Source: Pseudanabaena sp. Salubria-1
Lineage (GTDB): Bacteria > Cyanobacteriota > Cyanobacteriia > Pseudanabaenales > Pseudanabaenaceae
Reading direction: 5' to 3'
NCBI GenBank assembly: GCA_023336205.1
Contig: JALQCR010000038.1
Span: 1-62,881 of the forward strand
DNA length: 62,881 nucleotides
The notes below the pieces were generated by a model, which had not been told where the DNA came from, made no database searches, and was given only the letters and a program-made list of their open reading frames with translations. Positions 41,142 to 50,215 of the stretch are shown in pieces (within the stretch, counting starts at the first letter, position 1; the number at the start of each line of letters is the position of its first letter). A program made the translations under genes and the position numbers.

Positions 41142-43739
41142 ATGTCTCCATCGGAATTAGAATCACTTATTGAACAGGCGGCACGGGAGGAGTGGGAAGA
41201 ACTCGATCTGGCGTGGAAGAAGATTGAGGTATTGCCAGCAGTGATTGGTGACTGTGAAAAACTTAAGAGATTAAAGCTAAACTCCAACAGTCTCAGCGAG
41301 ATTTCTGACTCAATCATCAGACTAACCAATCTCCAATCCCTTGACCTTAGCTCCAACAGTCTCAGCGAGATTTCTGACTCAATCACCAGACTAACCAATC
41401 TCCAATCCCTTGACCTTAGCTCCAACAGTCTCAGCGAGATTTCTGACTCAATCACCAGACTAACCAATCTCCAATCCCTTGACCTTAGCTCCAACAGTCT
41501 CGGCAAGATTCCCGACTCGATCACCAAACTAACCAATCTCCAATCCCTTGACCTTAGCTCCAACAGTCTCAGCGAGATTTCTGACTCGATCACCAAACTA
41601 ACCAATCTCCAATCCCTTGACCTCAGCTACAACAGTCTCAGTGAGATTTCTGACTCAATCACCAGACTAACCAATCTCCAATCTCTTAACTTCAGCTCCA
41701 ACAGCCTCGGCAAGATTCCTGACTCAATCACCAGACTAACCAATCTTCAATCCCTTGACCTTAGCTCCAACCGTCTCGGCGAGATTTCCGACTCGATTAC
41801 CAGACTAACCAATCTTCAATCCCTTGACCTTAGCTCCAACAGTCTCAGCGAGATTCCCGAAGAGATCGCCAAACTGTCAAAGCTTTCCTATCTAGATTTA
41901 GATGAAAATCCAATTATCAAACCGCCTTTAGAAGTAGTAAAGAAAAGTATCGATGCCATTCGTGAATATTTCCAACAACTAGAAACTGATGGATTAGACT
42001 ATCTCTATGAAGCAAAACTATTGATTGTTGGCGAAGGTGGTGCAGGCAAAACCTCACTAGCTCAAAAAATTATTAATCCCAATTACAAACTCTACGACGA
42101 AGACAGTACACAAGGTATCGAAGTTTTACGTTGGTCATTTCCCCTCGCTGATGGTAACAACTTTACAGTCAATATTTGGGACTTCGGTGGACAAGAAATC
42201 TATCATGCCACCCATCAATATTTCCTAACTAAACGCTCCCTCTACATTCTCGTTGCCGATACCCGCAGGGAAGATACCGACTTTTACTATTGGCTGAACG
42301 TAATCGAACTGCTAAGCGATAACAGTCCGATCTTGATCGTCAAAAATGAAAAACAAGACCGTCAAAGGGAAATTAATATCAATCAATTGCGTGGTGAATT
42401 TGAGAATTGCAAAGATGTAATTGGCACAAATCTTAAAACTAATCGTAATCTAGAAGCAATCCTCAACGCATGTAAATATCACCTTAGTCAACTTCCCCAC
42501 ATTGGTCAAACTCTGCCAAAAACATGGGTCAAAGTTCGCCATGCCTTAGAGAGCGATCCCCGCAACTACATCACCCTCAATGAATATCTCCAAATATGCA
42601 AAGATAACGGTTTTAAAGATCGCAAAAATGCATTGCAACTTAGCGACTATCTTCATGACCTCGGCATTTGCCTCCACTTCCAAGACGATGAGATGTCTCC
42701 CCTTTATCAAACCATCATCCTCAAACCTAATTGGGGAACCGATGCCGCTTATGCCATCCTCGACAACCCAAAAGTAATCCGTAACTTTGGACACTTCAGC
42801 AATAAAGACCTTTCCCAAGTATGGAGTACTGACGAATATATAGGAATGCATAGCGGTTTACTGGAACTGATGAAAAAGTTTCAACTCTGCTACGAAATCC
42901 CTCAAGCCAAAGGCAATTACATCGCCCCTCAACTCCTCACCGAAAACCAACCAGAATATATATGGGACGACAGCGATAACCTGATCCTCCGCTATACCTA
43001 CGACTTCATGCCCAAAGGTATCGTGCTTCAGTTTATCGTCGCCATGCATCAAAATATCGAAGCCCAAAATGTCTGGCGTAGCGGCGTAATCATCTATAAA
43101 CGTGAATATTCCAACACCCGTGCTGAAATCATCGAAAATTATGGCAAGCGCGAAATCAAAATCCGAGTTTCAGGCAAAAATAAAAGAGACCTATTAACGA
43201 TCACTACCCACGAACTAGACAAAATCCACAATTCTTACAAACATCTCTCTGGCAAATATCAAAAGCTTATTCCCTGTAACTGTTCCATCTGTAAAGGTAG
43301 CCAAAATCCACACTTTTATGAATTTGCCAACTTAAAACGCCGCTACGAAAATCGCAAATACACTGTTGAATGTGAAATTAGTTACGAAGATGTTGACGTA
43401 ATTAGCCTTATTGGAGATATCGGCTCTAACTTATCTTCTACGAAAACATCTGATTTTATTACTATTAGCACATCACAACCAAAAACGAAAGTTACTCAAC
43501 CAGGGATTTACAGATATTCTCTTCCTTCTGAATCCAGTCATAATGATAAAGAACTATTTATGAAACAAGTTGAACTGATCCCAAAAATTAATCCAAACTG
43601 GATTGTTGAGAGAGATCGTACTCGTATAGGTGAAGATGAAGCAATACTTATTATTCATAAAGACAACTATTTACAAGACGAAGCAAGTTACATACTTACT
43701 CGATCTTTGTCTGAACTAATGGAGGGCTTCCAATTATGA
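41142..43739 (+). CDS. LRR-Roco GTPase
   Basis: An 865-residue Roco-family protein. A short N-terminal helix (SPSELESLIEQAAREEWEELDL) leads to about ten 23-residue leucine-rich repeats of type LTNLQSLDLSSNSLSEISDSI (about residues 45-265), then a Roc GTPase domain: P-loop LIVGEGGAGKTSLA (about 293-306), switch-II WDFGGQEIYHATHQYF (about 344-359), and VKNEKQD in place of NKxD. A COR dimerisation domain follows (about 470-690), then a CXC-x-CKG zinc-like patch (CNCSICKG) and a C-terminal region of unknown fold. Its stop overlaps the next start (ATGA). No kinase domain is present. Function unknown. Confidence 0.93.
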   Translation: MSPSELESLIEQAAREEWEELDLAWKKIEVLPAVIGDCEKLKRLKLNSNSLSEISDSIIRLTNLQSLDLSSNSLSEISDSITRLTNLQSLDLSSNSLSEISDSITRLTNLQSLDLSSNSLGKIPDSITKLTNLQSLDLSSNSLSEISDSITKLTNLQSLDLSYNSLSEISDSITRLTNLQSLNFSSNSLGKIPDSITRLTNLQSLDLSSNRLGEISDSITRLTNLQSLDLSSNSLSEIPEEIAKLSKLSYLDLDENPIIKPPLEVVKKSIDAIREYFQQLETDGLDYLYEAKLLIVGEGGAGKTSLAQKIINPNYKLYDEDSTQGIEVLRWSFPLADGNNFTVNIWDFGGQEIYHATHQYFLTKRSLYILVADTRREDTDFYYWLNVIELLSDNSPILIVKNEKQDRQREININQLRGEFENCKDVIGTNLKTNRNLEAILNACKYHLSQLPHIGQTLPKTWVKVRHALESDPRNYITLNEYLQICKDNGFKDRKNALQLSDYLHDLGICLHFQDDEMSPLYQTIILKPNWGTDAAYAILDNPKVIRNFGHFSNKDLSQVWSTDEYIGMHSGLLELMKKFQLCYEIPQAKGNYIAPQLLTENQPEYIWDDSDNLILRYTYDFMPKGIVLQFIVAMHQNIEAQNVWRSGVIIYKREYSNTRAEIIENYGKREIKIRVSGKNKRDLLTITTHELDKIHNSYKHLSGKYQKLIPCNCSICKGSQNPHFYEFANLKRRYENRKYTVECEISYEDVDVISLIGDIGSNLSSTKTSDFITISTSQPKTKVTQPGIYRYSLPSESSHNDKELFMKQVELIPKINPNWIVERDRTRIGEDEAILIIHKDNYLQDEASYILTRSLSELMEGFQL
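41280..41868 (+). repeat. Near-identical 69-bp tandem repeats encoding the LRRs
   Basis: Units start at 41280, 41349, 41418, 41487, 41556, 41625, 41694, 41763 and 41832 (last partial). Adjacent units differ at only a few bases, mostly in AGC/GGC and ACC/AAA codons. The near-identity at DNA level shows recent expansion or gene conversion. Confidence 0.92.
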
Positions 43740-44230
43740 CCGAGCTAAATGCCAATGATCAAGACTCTACGATTGAGCCTCCAAGACAGCAAGAAAATAA
43801 TTCTGGGTCTTTATATGAAGCCCCAGTTATTCCAATTATTGAAACAACATATTCAAGATCCCCATCTCCTATGGGAGTTCTACCTAACGAAGTGCTAATA
43901 GCCTTGTCTAAAGCCGATCCATCAGATGTTCTACAGTTCATGGAAAAGTATCATGAAGGAGAACGAAAATCACGAGACAAGACTACTGAAAATCTACATA
44001 TTTTAAATCTAAAAAAAGAGGAGATTCGCTCTCAAGCAAATGTAAATACAAAGCATTTAAGCCAATTCGCCATGGGGATTTTTGCCGCACTATTTACTGG
44101 AGTATTAATGTATGCATATTTTGCAGGAGATAAAGCTTTGCCAGATAGCATTATCAAGCTTATGACGGGTGCATTGGCAGGTGGCGGTGGAGTTACCTTA
44201 CTCAACCAAAGCAAAAAAGATAAAGAATAA
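43736..44230 (+). CDS. Membrane protein coupled to the Roco GTPase
   Basis: A 164-residue protein. The N-terminal half is polar and Pro/Ser-rich; a charged helical segment (VLQFMEKYHEGERKSRDKTTENLHILNLKKEEIRSQ, about 75-115) may be a coiled coil; two hydrophobic helices (about 118-137 and 145-160; FAMGIFAALFTGVLMYAYFAG, MTGALAGGGGVTLL) follow, with a short basic tail. The 4-bp overlap with the Roco gene implies stoichiometric synthesis, so it may be its membrane partner or effector. No known family recognised. Confidence 0.8.
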   Translation: MTELNANDQDSTIEPPRQQENNSGSLYEAPVIPIIETTYSRSPSPMGVLPNEVLIALSKADPSDVLQFMEKYHEGERKSRDKTTENLHILNLKKEEIRSQANVNTKHLSQFAMGIFAALFTGVLMYAYFAGDKALPDSIIKLMTGALAGGGGVTLLNQSKKDKE

Positions 44231-44315
44231 GAACATGTTTAATGGCGATTGCGAGTAAAAATCAATAAACCTGTTTTGTGGTGATGTATGTAAAAGCCTA
44301 AAATGCAGAGATTTA

Positions 44316-44380
44316 AGATCCCCGACTTTTTTGTGACTAGCAAAAGTGATCTGCGATCTCAGAGAAAAAGTCGGGGATCT
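44316..44380. repeat. Palindromic repeat at right edge of the Roco cassette
   Basis: Arms AGATCCCCGACTTTTT and AAAAAGTCGGGGATCT around a 33-bp loop; arms identical to 39418-39481. Confidence 0.9.
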
Positions 44381-44404
44381 GGGTCTTGAAGCCAAAATTC
44401 CTAC

Positions 44405-45388
44405 TTAGCGGACAAACGCAGGCATCACCTCAGCCGCAGTCATCAACCCATAAATACCGCGTTGATGGAACTGCTTCCCAGCCTTGAGATAGCCAAACGC
44501 TGGCCCACACACATTCGCTGCCATACTCGTCTCATCGCCAAGCGTGAAAGTATGCGTCGAAATCTTGCCCTCAAAAGTGCGCCCTGTCAGCTTCATATTT
44601 GTGCTCAAAGGCTTCTTCGGATTGCGCGTATCAACAACACCACCCACAGTCACCCGATCGCGATCGCAAATACCCACACGCTCCAACATGATGTCATCAG
44701 CATGTTCCATATTTTCCAACGCGATTAAACCATTGGTCTTTTCAAGCAGAGCTTCCACTTCTGCATCAGTCATCGCCTGAGCCATATCCACCGTATAGCC
44801 CGACATATGTGCAATATCTTCACGAATCGTAGCGCGATAAGCATTCCAATTCGCAATGCCAACCCCAAAAGTAATCTCGACCTTGTGGACTTCCGCAAAG
44901 CTTTGAGCCGCGATCGCAGCAGCCGCAGTCAACAACCCTGGGGTTGCACCACAACCAGACATATAAGTAATTCCTGCTGCCGAAAGTTCAGGAGCAAGAG
45001 TAATCATTTGCTCAACGGCACTAGTGCGCTTGATCGCATCAACTAGCACACCCTTCCAACCTGAAGCAATAAATTGCTTGGCAACACTTGCCATGAAAGT
45101 ATTGGGTAGATTTGGCAATGCCAAGAAATAGCCATCAACATCTTTGGCTGTAGCGATCGCCTCAGCAATACTGTCTTGAGTCAAAATACCCGATGGTTCG
45201 AGATAACCGAGAGAACCTTTGCTTTGATAAGCCGCGATCACATCTGCGGCGTTGAGTCCATTGCGATCGTAAGCAAAACCTTCCTTATCGGCGGCTACGA
45301 CCAACTGCATTTCTTGCTTGGCGCTGAGCAACTTTGCCGCCGCCTGACCTAATCCGCCAAATCCTAAAATTCCAACTTTTAATGTCAT
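44405..45388 (-). CDS. Saccharopine-dehydrogenase-like NAD(P) oxidoreductase
   Basis: A 327-residue Rossmann-fold protein. Cofactor motif VGILGFGGLGQAAAKLL (about 4-20), VDGYFLALPNLPNTFM and GVLVDAIKRTSAVEQM. The C-terminal half has CGATPGLLTAAAAIAAQSFAEV and a beta domain. The pattern resembles cyanobacterial saccharopine-dehydrogenase-like oxidoreductases without assigned substrates; homoserine-dehydrogenase-like is the alternative. Transcribed divergently from the channel gene. Confidence 0.8.
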   Translation of the reverse strand: MTLKVGILGFGGLGQAAAKLLSAKQEMQLVVAADKEGFAYDRNGLNAADVIAAYQSKGSLGYLEPSGILTQDSIAEAIATAKDVDGYFLALPNLPNTFMASVAKQFIASGWKGVLVDAIKRTSAVEQMITLAPELSAAGITYMSGCGATPGLLTAAAAIAAQSFAEVHKVEITFGVGIANWNAYRATIREDIAHMSGYTVDMAQAMTDAEVEALLEKTNGLIALENMEHADDIMLERVGICDRDRVTVGGVVDTRNPKKPLSTNMKLTGRTFEGKISTHTFTLGDETSMAANVCGPAFGYLKAGKQFHQRGIYGLMTAAEVMPAFVR

Positions 45389-45494
45389 TAATTTAAACTT
45401 CGTTTATCGAGGTAATTTTTAACTATGCTGCGATCCTCTAATTTGACATATTTTTGGACTCATTGGCATATGTGCGTTCATAAAGTGTTGCAAA

Positions 45495-45556
45495 CAAAAA
45501 AACAAAAAAGATAAGTGGCGGCGCTTCGTGCCGCCACTTGTCTTTTTTGTTTTTTG
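45495..45556. repeat. Long palindrome with GATAAGTGGCGGC arm
   Basis: Arms of about 26 bp (AACAAAAAAGATAAGTGGCGGC and its complement with a mismatch) around GCTTCGT, in the 278-bp divergent gap before the channel gene. The inner arm matches the palindrome at 7595-7644. Confidence 0.8.
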
Positions 45557-45666
45557 GCAAAAGCGATAAATTTTGATTCGTGCTATCAGCTACAGTCACA
45601 ATGTCATCTATAGCTCACAATAGTTACGATAGTTCTATGGGTAGCGATCGCGATCGCACATAAGCA

Positions 45667-47358
45667 ATGAAACCCCGCATTATCATCTGTGGTCTAGACC
45701 GAACAGGTTATAAGATTTTGAGCCTGCTGAAGCAGCAAGGCTGCCTTGTGGTCGGTATTCACGATCGTCCAATTCATCATCCCGATGCCGAAATTGTGAT
45801 TGGCGATCTGGCGGCGGCGGATACTTTGATTGCCGCAGGAATTAGAGACGCACAAACCTTGATTTTGGCAGGAGCCGATGAAACCCGCAACCTTACAATT
45901 TTGATGCAAGCGCGAGTACTTAATCCCCATGTCAGAATTATTAATCGCTTGTTTAACTCCAGTTTGGGCGTGCGTCTCGACTTGACCTTGCCCAATCATT
46001 TGACCATGAGTGTGGCAGCCCTAGCTGCGCCAGTATTTGCCTTTAGTGCGATGGGTAGTGAAGCGATCGGGCAATTGCGCCTATTTAATCAGACTTGGCC
46101 GATTCATGAAGAATATATCGACGATCGCCATCCTTGGCTAGGTAAACCACTATCGGAGTTTTGGGAAGATCGCACTCGCATGTTGATCTATTACTTGCCC
46201 TACGACGAAAGCAAAGTCGATCTAGTTAGTGCCGTTCTCAATGGTCGTACATTACAAAGAGGCGATCGCCTATTACTTGGTACACAGCCCAGTGTGCGCA
46301 CAGCATCACGTCCGATCTTGCAGAAAATATCGAAGCTCTTCATGAGCATTCGACACTTTCATGTGCATGGAAGAGCCGTGTTATTTACTGCGATCGCTTT
46401 ATTACTGACAATTTTTTCGGCAACGGTGGTATATACCAGTTTCCAGATGAAAGTTTCGTTAGTAGATGCGCTGTATTTCTCAGTAGGAATGATTACAGGA
46501 GCAGGTGGCAACGAGCAGGTTGTGGAACATTCTGCTGATAGCATCAAAGTTTTTACGATTGTAATGATGCTAGTTGGTACGGCGGTAGTTGGGATTTTTT
46601 ACGCAATCTTAAATGATTTTATTCTTGGCTCCAGACTGAGAAACTTTTGGGATGCTGCGCGAGTACCACAGCGAAATCATATTGTGGTTTGCGGTTTAGG
46701 AAGTGTCGGCGTGCAGACAGCATTGCAACTAGTCAGCTATGGCTACGAAGTTTTGGTGATAGAACGCGACCTCAATAATCGCTTTTTAGATACCGTGCGA
46801 TCAAATGGTATTCCTGTTATTCATGGTGATGCGAGCCTGCCAACTACGCTCAAAGCCGCTAATCTCGAAAAAGCTGAAAGTATCCTTGCCGTTACTAGTA
46901 ATGACACAGCCAATCTCGAAATTGCGCTCAATGCTAAGGGCATTGCGCCCCGATGTCGGGTGGTGGTGCGCTATGACGATCCTTACTATGCCAGCATGGC
47001 GCAGGAAGTATTTGATTTCGAGTCAGTTCTCAGTCCTCCTGAAATCGCGGCTCCTGCCTTTGCCTCCTCAGCACTGGGTAGACGCATTCTCGGCAATGGC
47101 ATTGTCGCCGATAGTCTCTGGGTTGCGATCGCAACGATGATTACTCCCAATCATCCATTCTGCGGTAAGCCTGTGTGTGAAGCATCAATGACTGCGGATT
47201 TTGTCCCGCTTTATATTGAAACTTCTTGCCAAACAATTCATGGATGGAATTTATTAGAGGCTTCGCTAAGCGCAGGTGATATTCTCTATTTGACAATGCC
47301 TGCTGCAAAGTTAGAACAACTCTGGCGCGTCGCTCCCTTTCAAGTAGCAGTTAGCTAG
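45667..47358 (+). CDS. Two-RCK channel-like protein (TrkA-N / ion channel)
   Basis: A 563-residue membrane protein with an N-terminal TrkA-N/RCK domain (RIIICGLDRTGYKILSLLKQQG, about 3-125) and a TrkA-C-like part, then two membrane helices (about 236-256 and 296-315) with a pore loop, and a second RCK domain (NHIVVCGLGSVGVQTALQLVSYG, about 337-460). It resembles NAD-binding K+ channel/transport proteins. The pore-loop reads MITGAGGNEQ, lacking the TVGYG filter, so ion selectivity is uncertain. Start ATG 45667. Confidence 0.85.
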   Translation: MKPRIIICGLDRTGYKILSLLKQQGCLVVGIHDRPIHHPDAEIVIGDLAAADTLIAAGIRDAQTLILAGADETRNLTILMQARVLNPHVRIINRLFNSSLGVRLDLTLPNHLTMSVAALAAPVFAFSAMGSEAIGQLRLFNQTWPIHEEYIDDRHPWLGKPLSEFWEDRTRMLIYYLPYDESKVDLVSAVLNGRTLQRGDRLLLGTQPSVRTASRPILQKISKLFMSIRHFHVHGRAVLFTAIALLLTIFSATVVYTSFQMKVSLVDALYFSVGMITGAGGNEQVVEHSADSIKVFTIVMMLVGTAVVGIFYAILNDFILGSRLRNFWDAARVPQRNHIVVCGLGSVGVQTALQLVSYGYEVLVIERDLNNRFLDTVRSNGIPVIHGDASLPTTLKAANLEKAESILAVTSNDTANLEIALNAKGIAPRCRVVVRYDDPYYASMAQEVFDFESVLSPPEIAAPAFASSALGRRILGNGIVADSLWVAIATMITPNHPFCGKPVCEASMTADFVPLYIETSCQTIHGWNLLEASLSAGDILYLTMPAAKLEQLWRVAPFQVAVS

Positions 47359-47458
47359 ACAGCCTATATTGTCATCGCTTCATGAAGCTTCTGTTATTTT
47401 GGATGCGAAACTGGCGAAATATCGTTATTATAATTTTGCAAATACTTACGAGGCTTTG

Positions 47459-48160
47459 ATGTTTTCTTTCCCAGTCCATTTAGCGATGCATATTCCTGAT
47501 GGCTACCTCAGTTTTCCAGTGAGCATAGTTACAGGAGCTATTGCGATCGCTTTAATTGCCCTCTCTCTTAATCGAGTTCAGTCAGAATATAAGGAACGCA
47601 CCGTTCCACTGATGGGAGTGAGTGCTGCTTTTATCTTTGCCGCGCAGATGATCAATTTTCCGATTGTGGGCGGTACATCTGGACATTTAATGGGAGGAAC
47701 TCTAGCAGGAATCTTGCTTGGTCCTTGGGCGGGTTCGTTAGTCATGTCAGTGGTCTTCATCGTGCAGTCTGTTATGTTTCAGGATGGTGGACTGACGGCT
47801 CTAGGTGCAAACATCACGATTATGGGATTAATTGGAACCTTTGGTGGTTATTATCTCTATCGAGTGATTAGATTTTTGATTGGGCGCAATACTTGGTTAG
47901 GCATGAGTGTTGGCACTGCGATCGCTTCATGGACAAGTGTAGTTGTGGCGGCGGCAGTTTGTGCAGTGCTGTTGGCTCTTTCGGACACCGTTCCCTTGGC
48001 TTTAGGAATGACTGCTATGCTCTCTTGGCATTTCATGATCGGTATTGGCGAAGCATTTATTACTATCTCTGTAACTAGCTTTATCTGGAAGACTCGCCCT
48101 GAGCTAATTTATGATGCTCCTTTATCCGCAATTAAACAAACTGAATCAGATCATTTTTAG
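47459..48160 (+). CDS. cbiM: Cobalt/nickel ECF transporter component CbiM
   Basis: An integral membrane substrate-specificity protein for Co2+ or Ni2+. MHIPDGYLSFPVSI, whose His at position 2 after processing is a metal ligand in the family, is preceded by a few leader residues (MFSFPVHLA). NFPIVGGTSGHLMGGTLAGILLGPWAGSL is the second signature with His. I choose ATG 47459 with ACGAGG upstream; the frame runs back 30 codons to 47369. It starts a four-gene operon. The 100 bp after the channel gene shows no riboswitch that I can recognise. Confidence 0.92.
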   Translation: MFSFPVHLAMHIPDGYLSFPVSIVTGAIAIALIALSLNRVQSEYKERTVPLMGVSAAFIFAAQMINFPIVGGTSGHLMGGTLAGILLGPWAGSLVMSVVFIVQSVMFQDGGLTALGANITIMGLIGTFGGYYLYRVIRFLIGRNTWLGMSVGTAIASWTSVVVAAAVCAVLLALSDTVPLALGMTAMLSWHFMIGIGEAFITISVTSFIWKTRPELIYDAPLSAIKQTESDHF

Positions 48161-48183
48161 GTTGCCATAAAAGCCATAAACAA

Positions 48184-48507
48184 ATGTATAAAAATCGCAT
48201 TTTTCTATTCTCAGGATTAGCTCTAGCTCTAAGTATTGCTGCATTCATCTCACCCTTTGCTAGCAAAGATCCAGATGGATTAGATCGAGTCTCTCACGAT
48301 CTAAAATTTGAAGAAAAAGCTACTGAGAAACCACTAACAAAACAACTTCCCTTTGCTAATATTTTTGATGAATATTCTGTCAAGTCAGTTCCCGATCAGA
48401 AAGTATCAACTGCACTAGCGGGAATTACAGGGACATTAGTTGTATTTGGCTTGGCTTGGGGAGTTGGCAAACTCACAGTACGTAAATCTGAACCAAAACA
48501 GAAATAG
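48184..48507 (+). CDS. PDGLE-domain protein (CbiN-like)
   Basis: A 107-residue two-helix membrane protein with a PDGLDR motif (Pro-Asp-Gly-Leu-Asp) near residue 30 and a C-terminal helix ITGTLVVFGLAWGVGKL. Such proteins replace CbiN as the small accessory subunit of Co/Ni ECF transporters. It sits 24 bp after cbiM. Confidence 0.88.
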   Translation: MYKNRIFLFSGLALALSIAAFISPFASKDPDGLDRVSHDLKFEEKATEKPLTKQLPFANIFDEYSVKSVPDQKVSTALAGITGTLVVFGLAWGVGKLTVRKSEPKQK

Positions 48508-48621
48508 AGCGTGTTTGAGAAGTTTTTCACCCCCCTCTAACTCCCCCTTGTAAAGGGGGGAGTTAGAGGGGGGTGAAAACAGAAATTTACGCTAGATGGA
48601 TACTTCTCAAACACGCTCTTA
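48505..48621. mobile_element. MITE-like element between PDGLE gene and cbiQ
   Basis: About 117 bp with terminal inverted repeats AGAGCGTGTTTGAGAAGT/ACTTCTCAAACACGCTCT and an inner perfect hairpin of CCCCTCTAACTCCCCC type. It starts at the PDGLE stop. No ORF; probably a non-autonomous transposable element. Confidence 0.85.
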
Positions 48622-48640
48622 CTGTTATGAAACTAAATCT

Positions 48641-49453
48641 ATGCTATTACATATTCATCTCATTGAGTCAAGCGATCATCTATCTCAACCAAATAGCGAT
48701 CGCTTAAATGTATGGAATCGCTTAGCTGTCCATACACGCTTGATCTGTATATTTCTATTGGTATTTGCGATCGCCCTAACTCCCATGGGCAGATGGTGGA
48801 CTTGGGCAGTATATGGAGTTACTGTTTTGCCAATTCTCTACTGGAGTAAAGTTAGTTTAGGAATTCTCGCCAAACGTATGGCGATCGAATTAGCCTTTAT
48901 TAGCGTGATTCTATTGGGAACTCTCTTCCGTGGTGGTGGACAGATACTTTGGCAATGGGGATGGTTACAAATAACTACCAATGGATTAGTAATTTTAGGA
49001 AGTGTAAGTATCAAAGCATTTTTATCTTTACTACTATTAAATATTCTCACCCTCAGTACTTCTATTCCATTATTACTCCAAGCTCTAGTTACTCTCAAAA
49101 TGCCACCACTGTTAGTTAGCATTCTCGCCTCTATGTATCGCTACATTGGAGTCTTAACTAACGAATTTAATGCAATGCATCGTGCGGCAACTGCCCGCAA
49201 TTTTGCGCCACAAAATCTCTATAATCCCCAACGTCATGATCGACCTTGGCAAAGGCAAGTACTAGGCAATATGTTGGGAGTTCTGTTTATCCGTACCTAC
49301 GATCGCGGCGATCGCATTTATCAGGCGATGTTAGCACGTGGATATCAAGGTACTCCTATCATGTATGAATCAGCTACAAGCACATGGAGCGATCGCATGG
49401 CAATTGGTTGCGTTATGATTTTGATTATAGTCGGTCAAGTTTTTATTAGTTAA
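48641..49453 (+). CDS. cbiQ: ECF transporter transmembrane protein CbiQ
   Basis: A 270-residue coupling subunit. About five helices and the two Ala-Arg-Gly motifs that contact the ATPases: RAATARNFAP and QAMLARGYQG. I choose ATG 48641 (MLLHIHLIESS); the frame is open from 48596, but those 15 codons are inside the MITE arm. Confidence 0.9.
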   Translation: MLLHIHLIESSDHLSQPNSDRLNVWNRLAVHTRLICIFLLVFAIALTPMGRWWTWAVYGVTVLPILYWSKVSLGILAKRMAIELAFISVILLGTLFRGGGQILWQWGWLQITTNGLVILGSVSIKAFLSLLLLNILTLSTSIPLLLQALVTLKMPPLLVSILASMYRYIGVLTNEFNAMHRAATARNFAPQNLYNPQRHDRPWQRQVLGNMLGVLFIRTYDRGDRIYQAMLARGYQGTPIMYESATSTWSDRMAIGCVMILIIVGQVFIS

Positions 49454-49459
49454 AGCGCT

Positions 49460-50200
49460 TTGCATCACAATCCTATTTCTATTGAGAACCTCAGTTATTG
49501 CTATCCTGATGGTATTCAGGCTCTAAAAGGGATTAATCTCCAGATCGCAGCAACCGAGAGGGTGGGACTCATTGGAGCCAATGGTTCTGGAAAGTCAACA
49601 TTACTTTTGCATCTGAACGGCATTCTCATGCCACAGCAGGGCGAAATCGTGGTCGGTGAGATGGTCGTCAAGCCTAGCAATTTCGCCGCAATTCGGAATT
49701 TCGTTGGGCTAGTGTTTCAAAATCCAGATGATCAATTATTTATGCCAACGGTTTGGGAAGATGTTGCCTTTGGTTTAATGAATCAAGGACTCCGAGGAGA
49801 TGAGCTAAAAACAAGGGTAGCAGAGGCTTTGGTGGCCGTTGGGCTAGATGTTGCAAAATATCGAGAGAGGCTATCTCATAATCTTTCTGGTGGTGAAAAG
49901 AAAAGAGTTGCGATCGCAGGGGTTTTAGCGATGCAGCCGCAGGTTTTAGTGTTTGATGAGCCATCTGCCCAGCTCGATCCGCGATCGCGCCGTCAGTTAA
50001 TCCAGCTTTTGCATACTTTGCCCGAAACTCAATTAATTGCTACTCACGATTTGGACTTAGTTCTAGAGCTATGCGATCGCACTGTTGTCTTGAGTGAGGG
50101 TAAAATTGTCTATGATGGTGCGACAAAGAAGGTGTTATGCGATCGGGAATTTTTGTTAGAGCATTCTCTAGAAATGCCATTAAGTCTAGGATCGCGTTGA
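49460..50200 (+). CDS. cbiO: Cobalt/nickel ECF transporter ATPase CbiO
   Basis: A 246-residue ATPase. Walker A GANGSGKST, Q-loop VFQNPDDQLFMPTVWEDVAFG typical of CbiO/EcfA, signature NLSGGEKKRVAIAGVLAM, Walker B VLVFDEPSAQLD and ATHDLDLVLEL. The only in-frame start near the family N terminus is TTG 49460, 6 bp after the cbiQ stop and without a clear Shine-Dalgarno, so it probably relies on coupling. Confidence 0.92.
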   Translation: MHHNPISIENLSYCYPDGIQALKGINLQIAATERVGLIGANGSGKSTLLLHLNGILMPQQGEIVVGEMVVKPSNFAAIRNFVGLVFQNPDDQLFMPTVWEDVAFGLMNQGLRGDELKTRVAEALVAVGLDVAKYRERLSHNLSGGEKKRVAIAGVLAMQPQVLVFDEPSAQLDPRSRRQLIQLLHTLPETQLIATHDLDLVLELCDRTVVLSEGKIVYDGATKKVLCDREFLLEHSLEMPLSLGSR

Positions 50201-50215
50201 GACTTTCAGCAAGGC

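Noticed and set aside
41123..41605. 160-residue open frame antisense to the Roco LRRs
   Set aside because: The repeats are open on the other strand because 69 is divisible by three; the product is a simple repeat with no start context.
47359..47458. Cobalamin or NiCo riboswitch before cbiM
   Set aside because: The 100-bp gap is too short for a B12 riboswitch and shows no recognisable conserved core.
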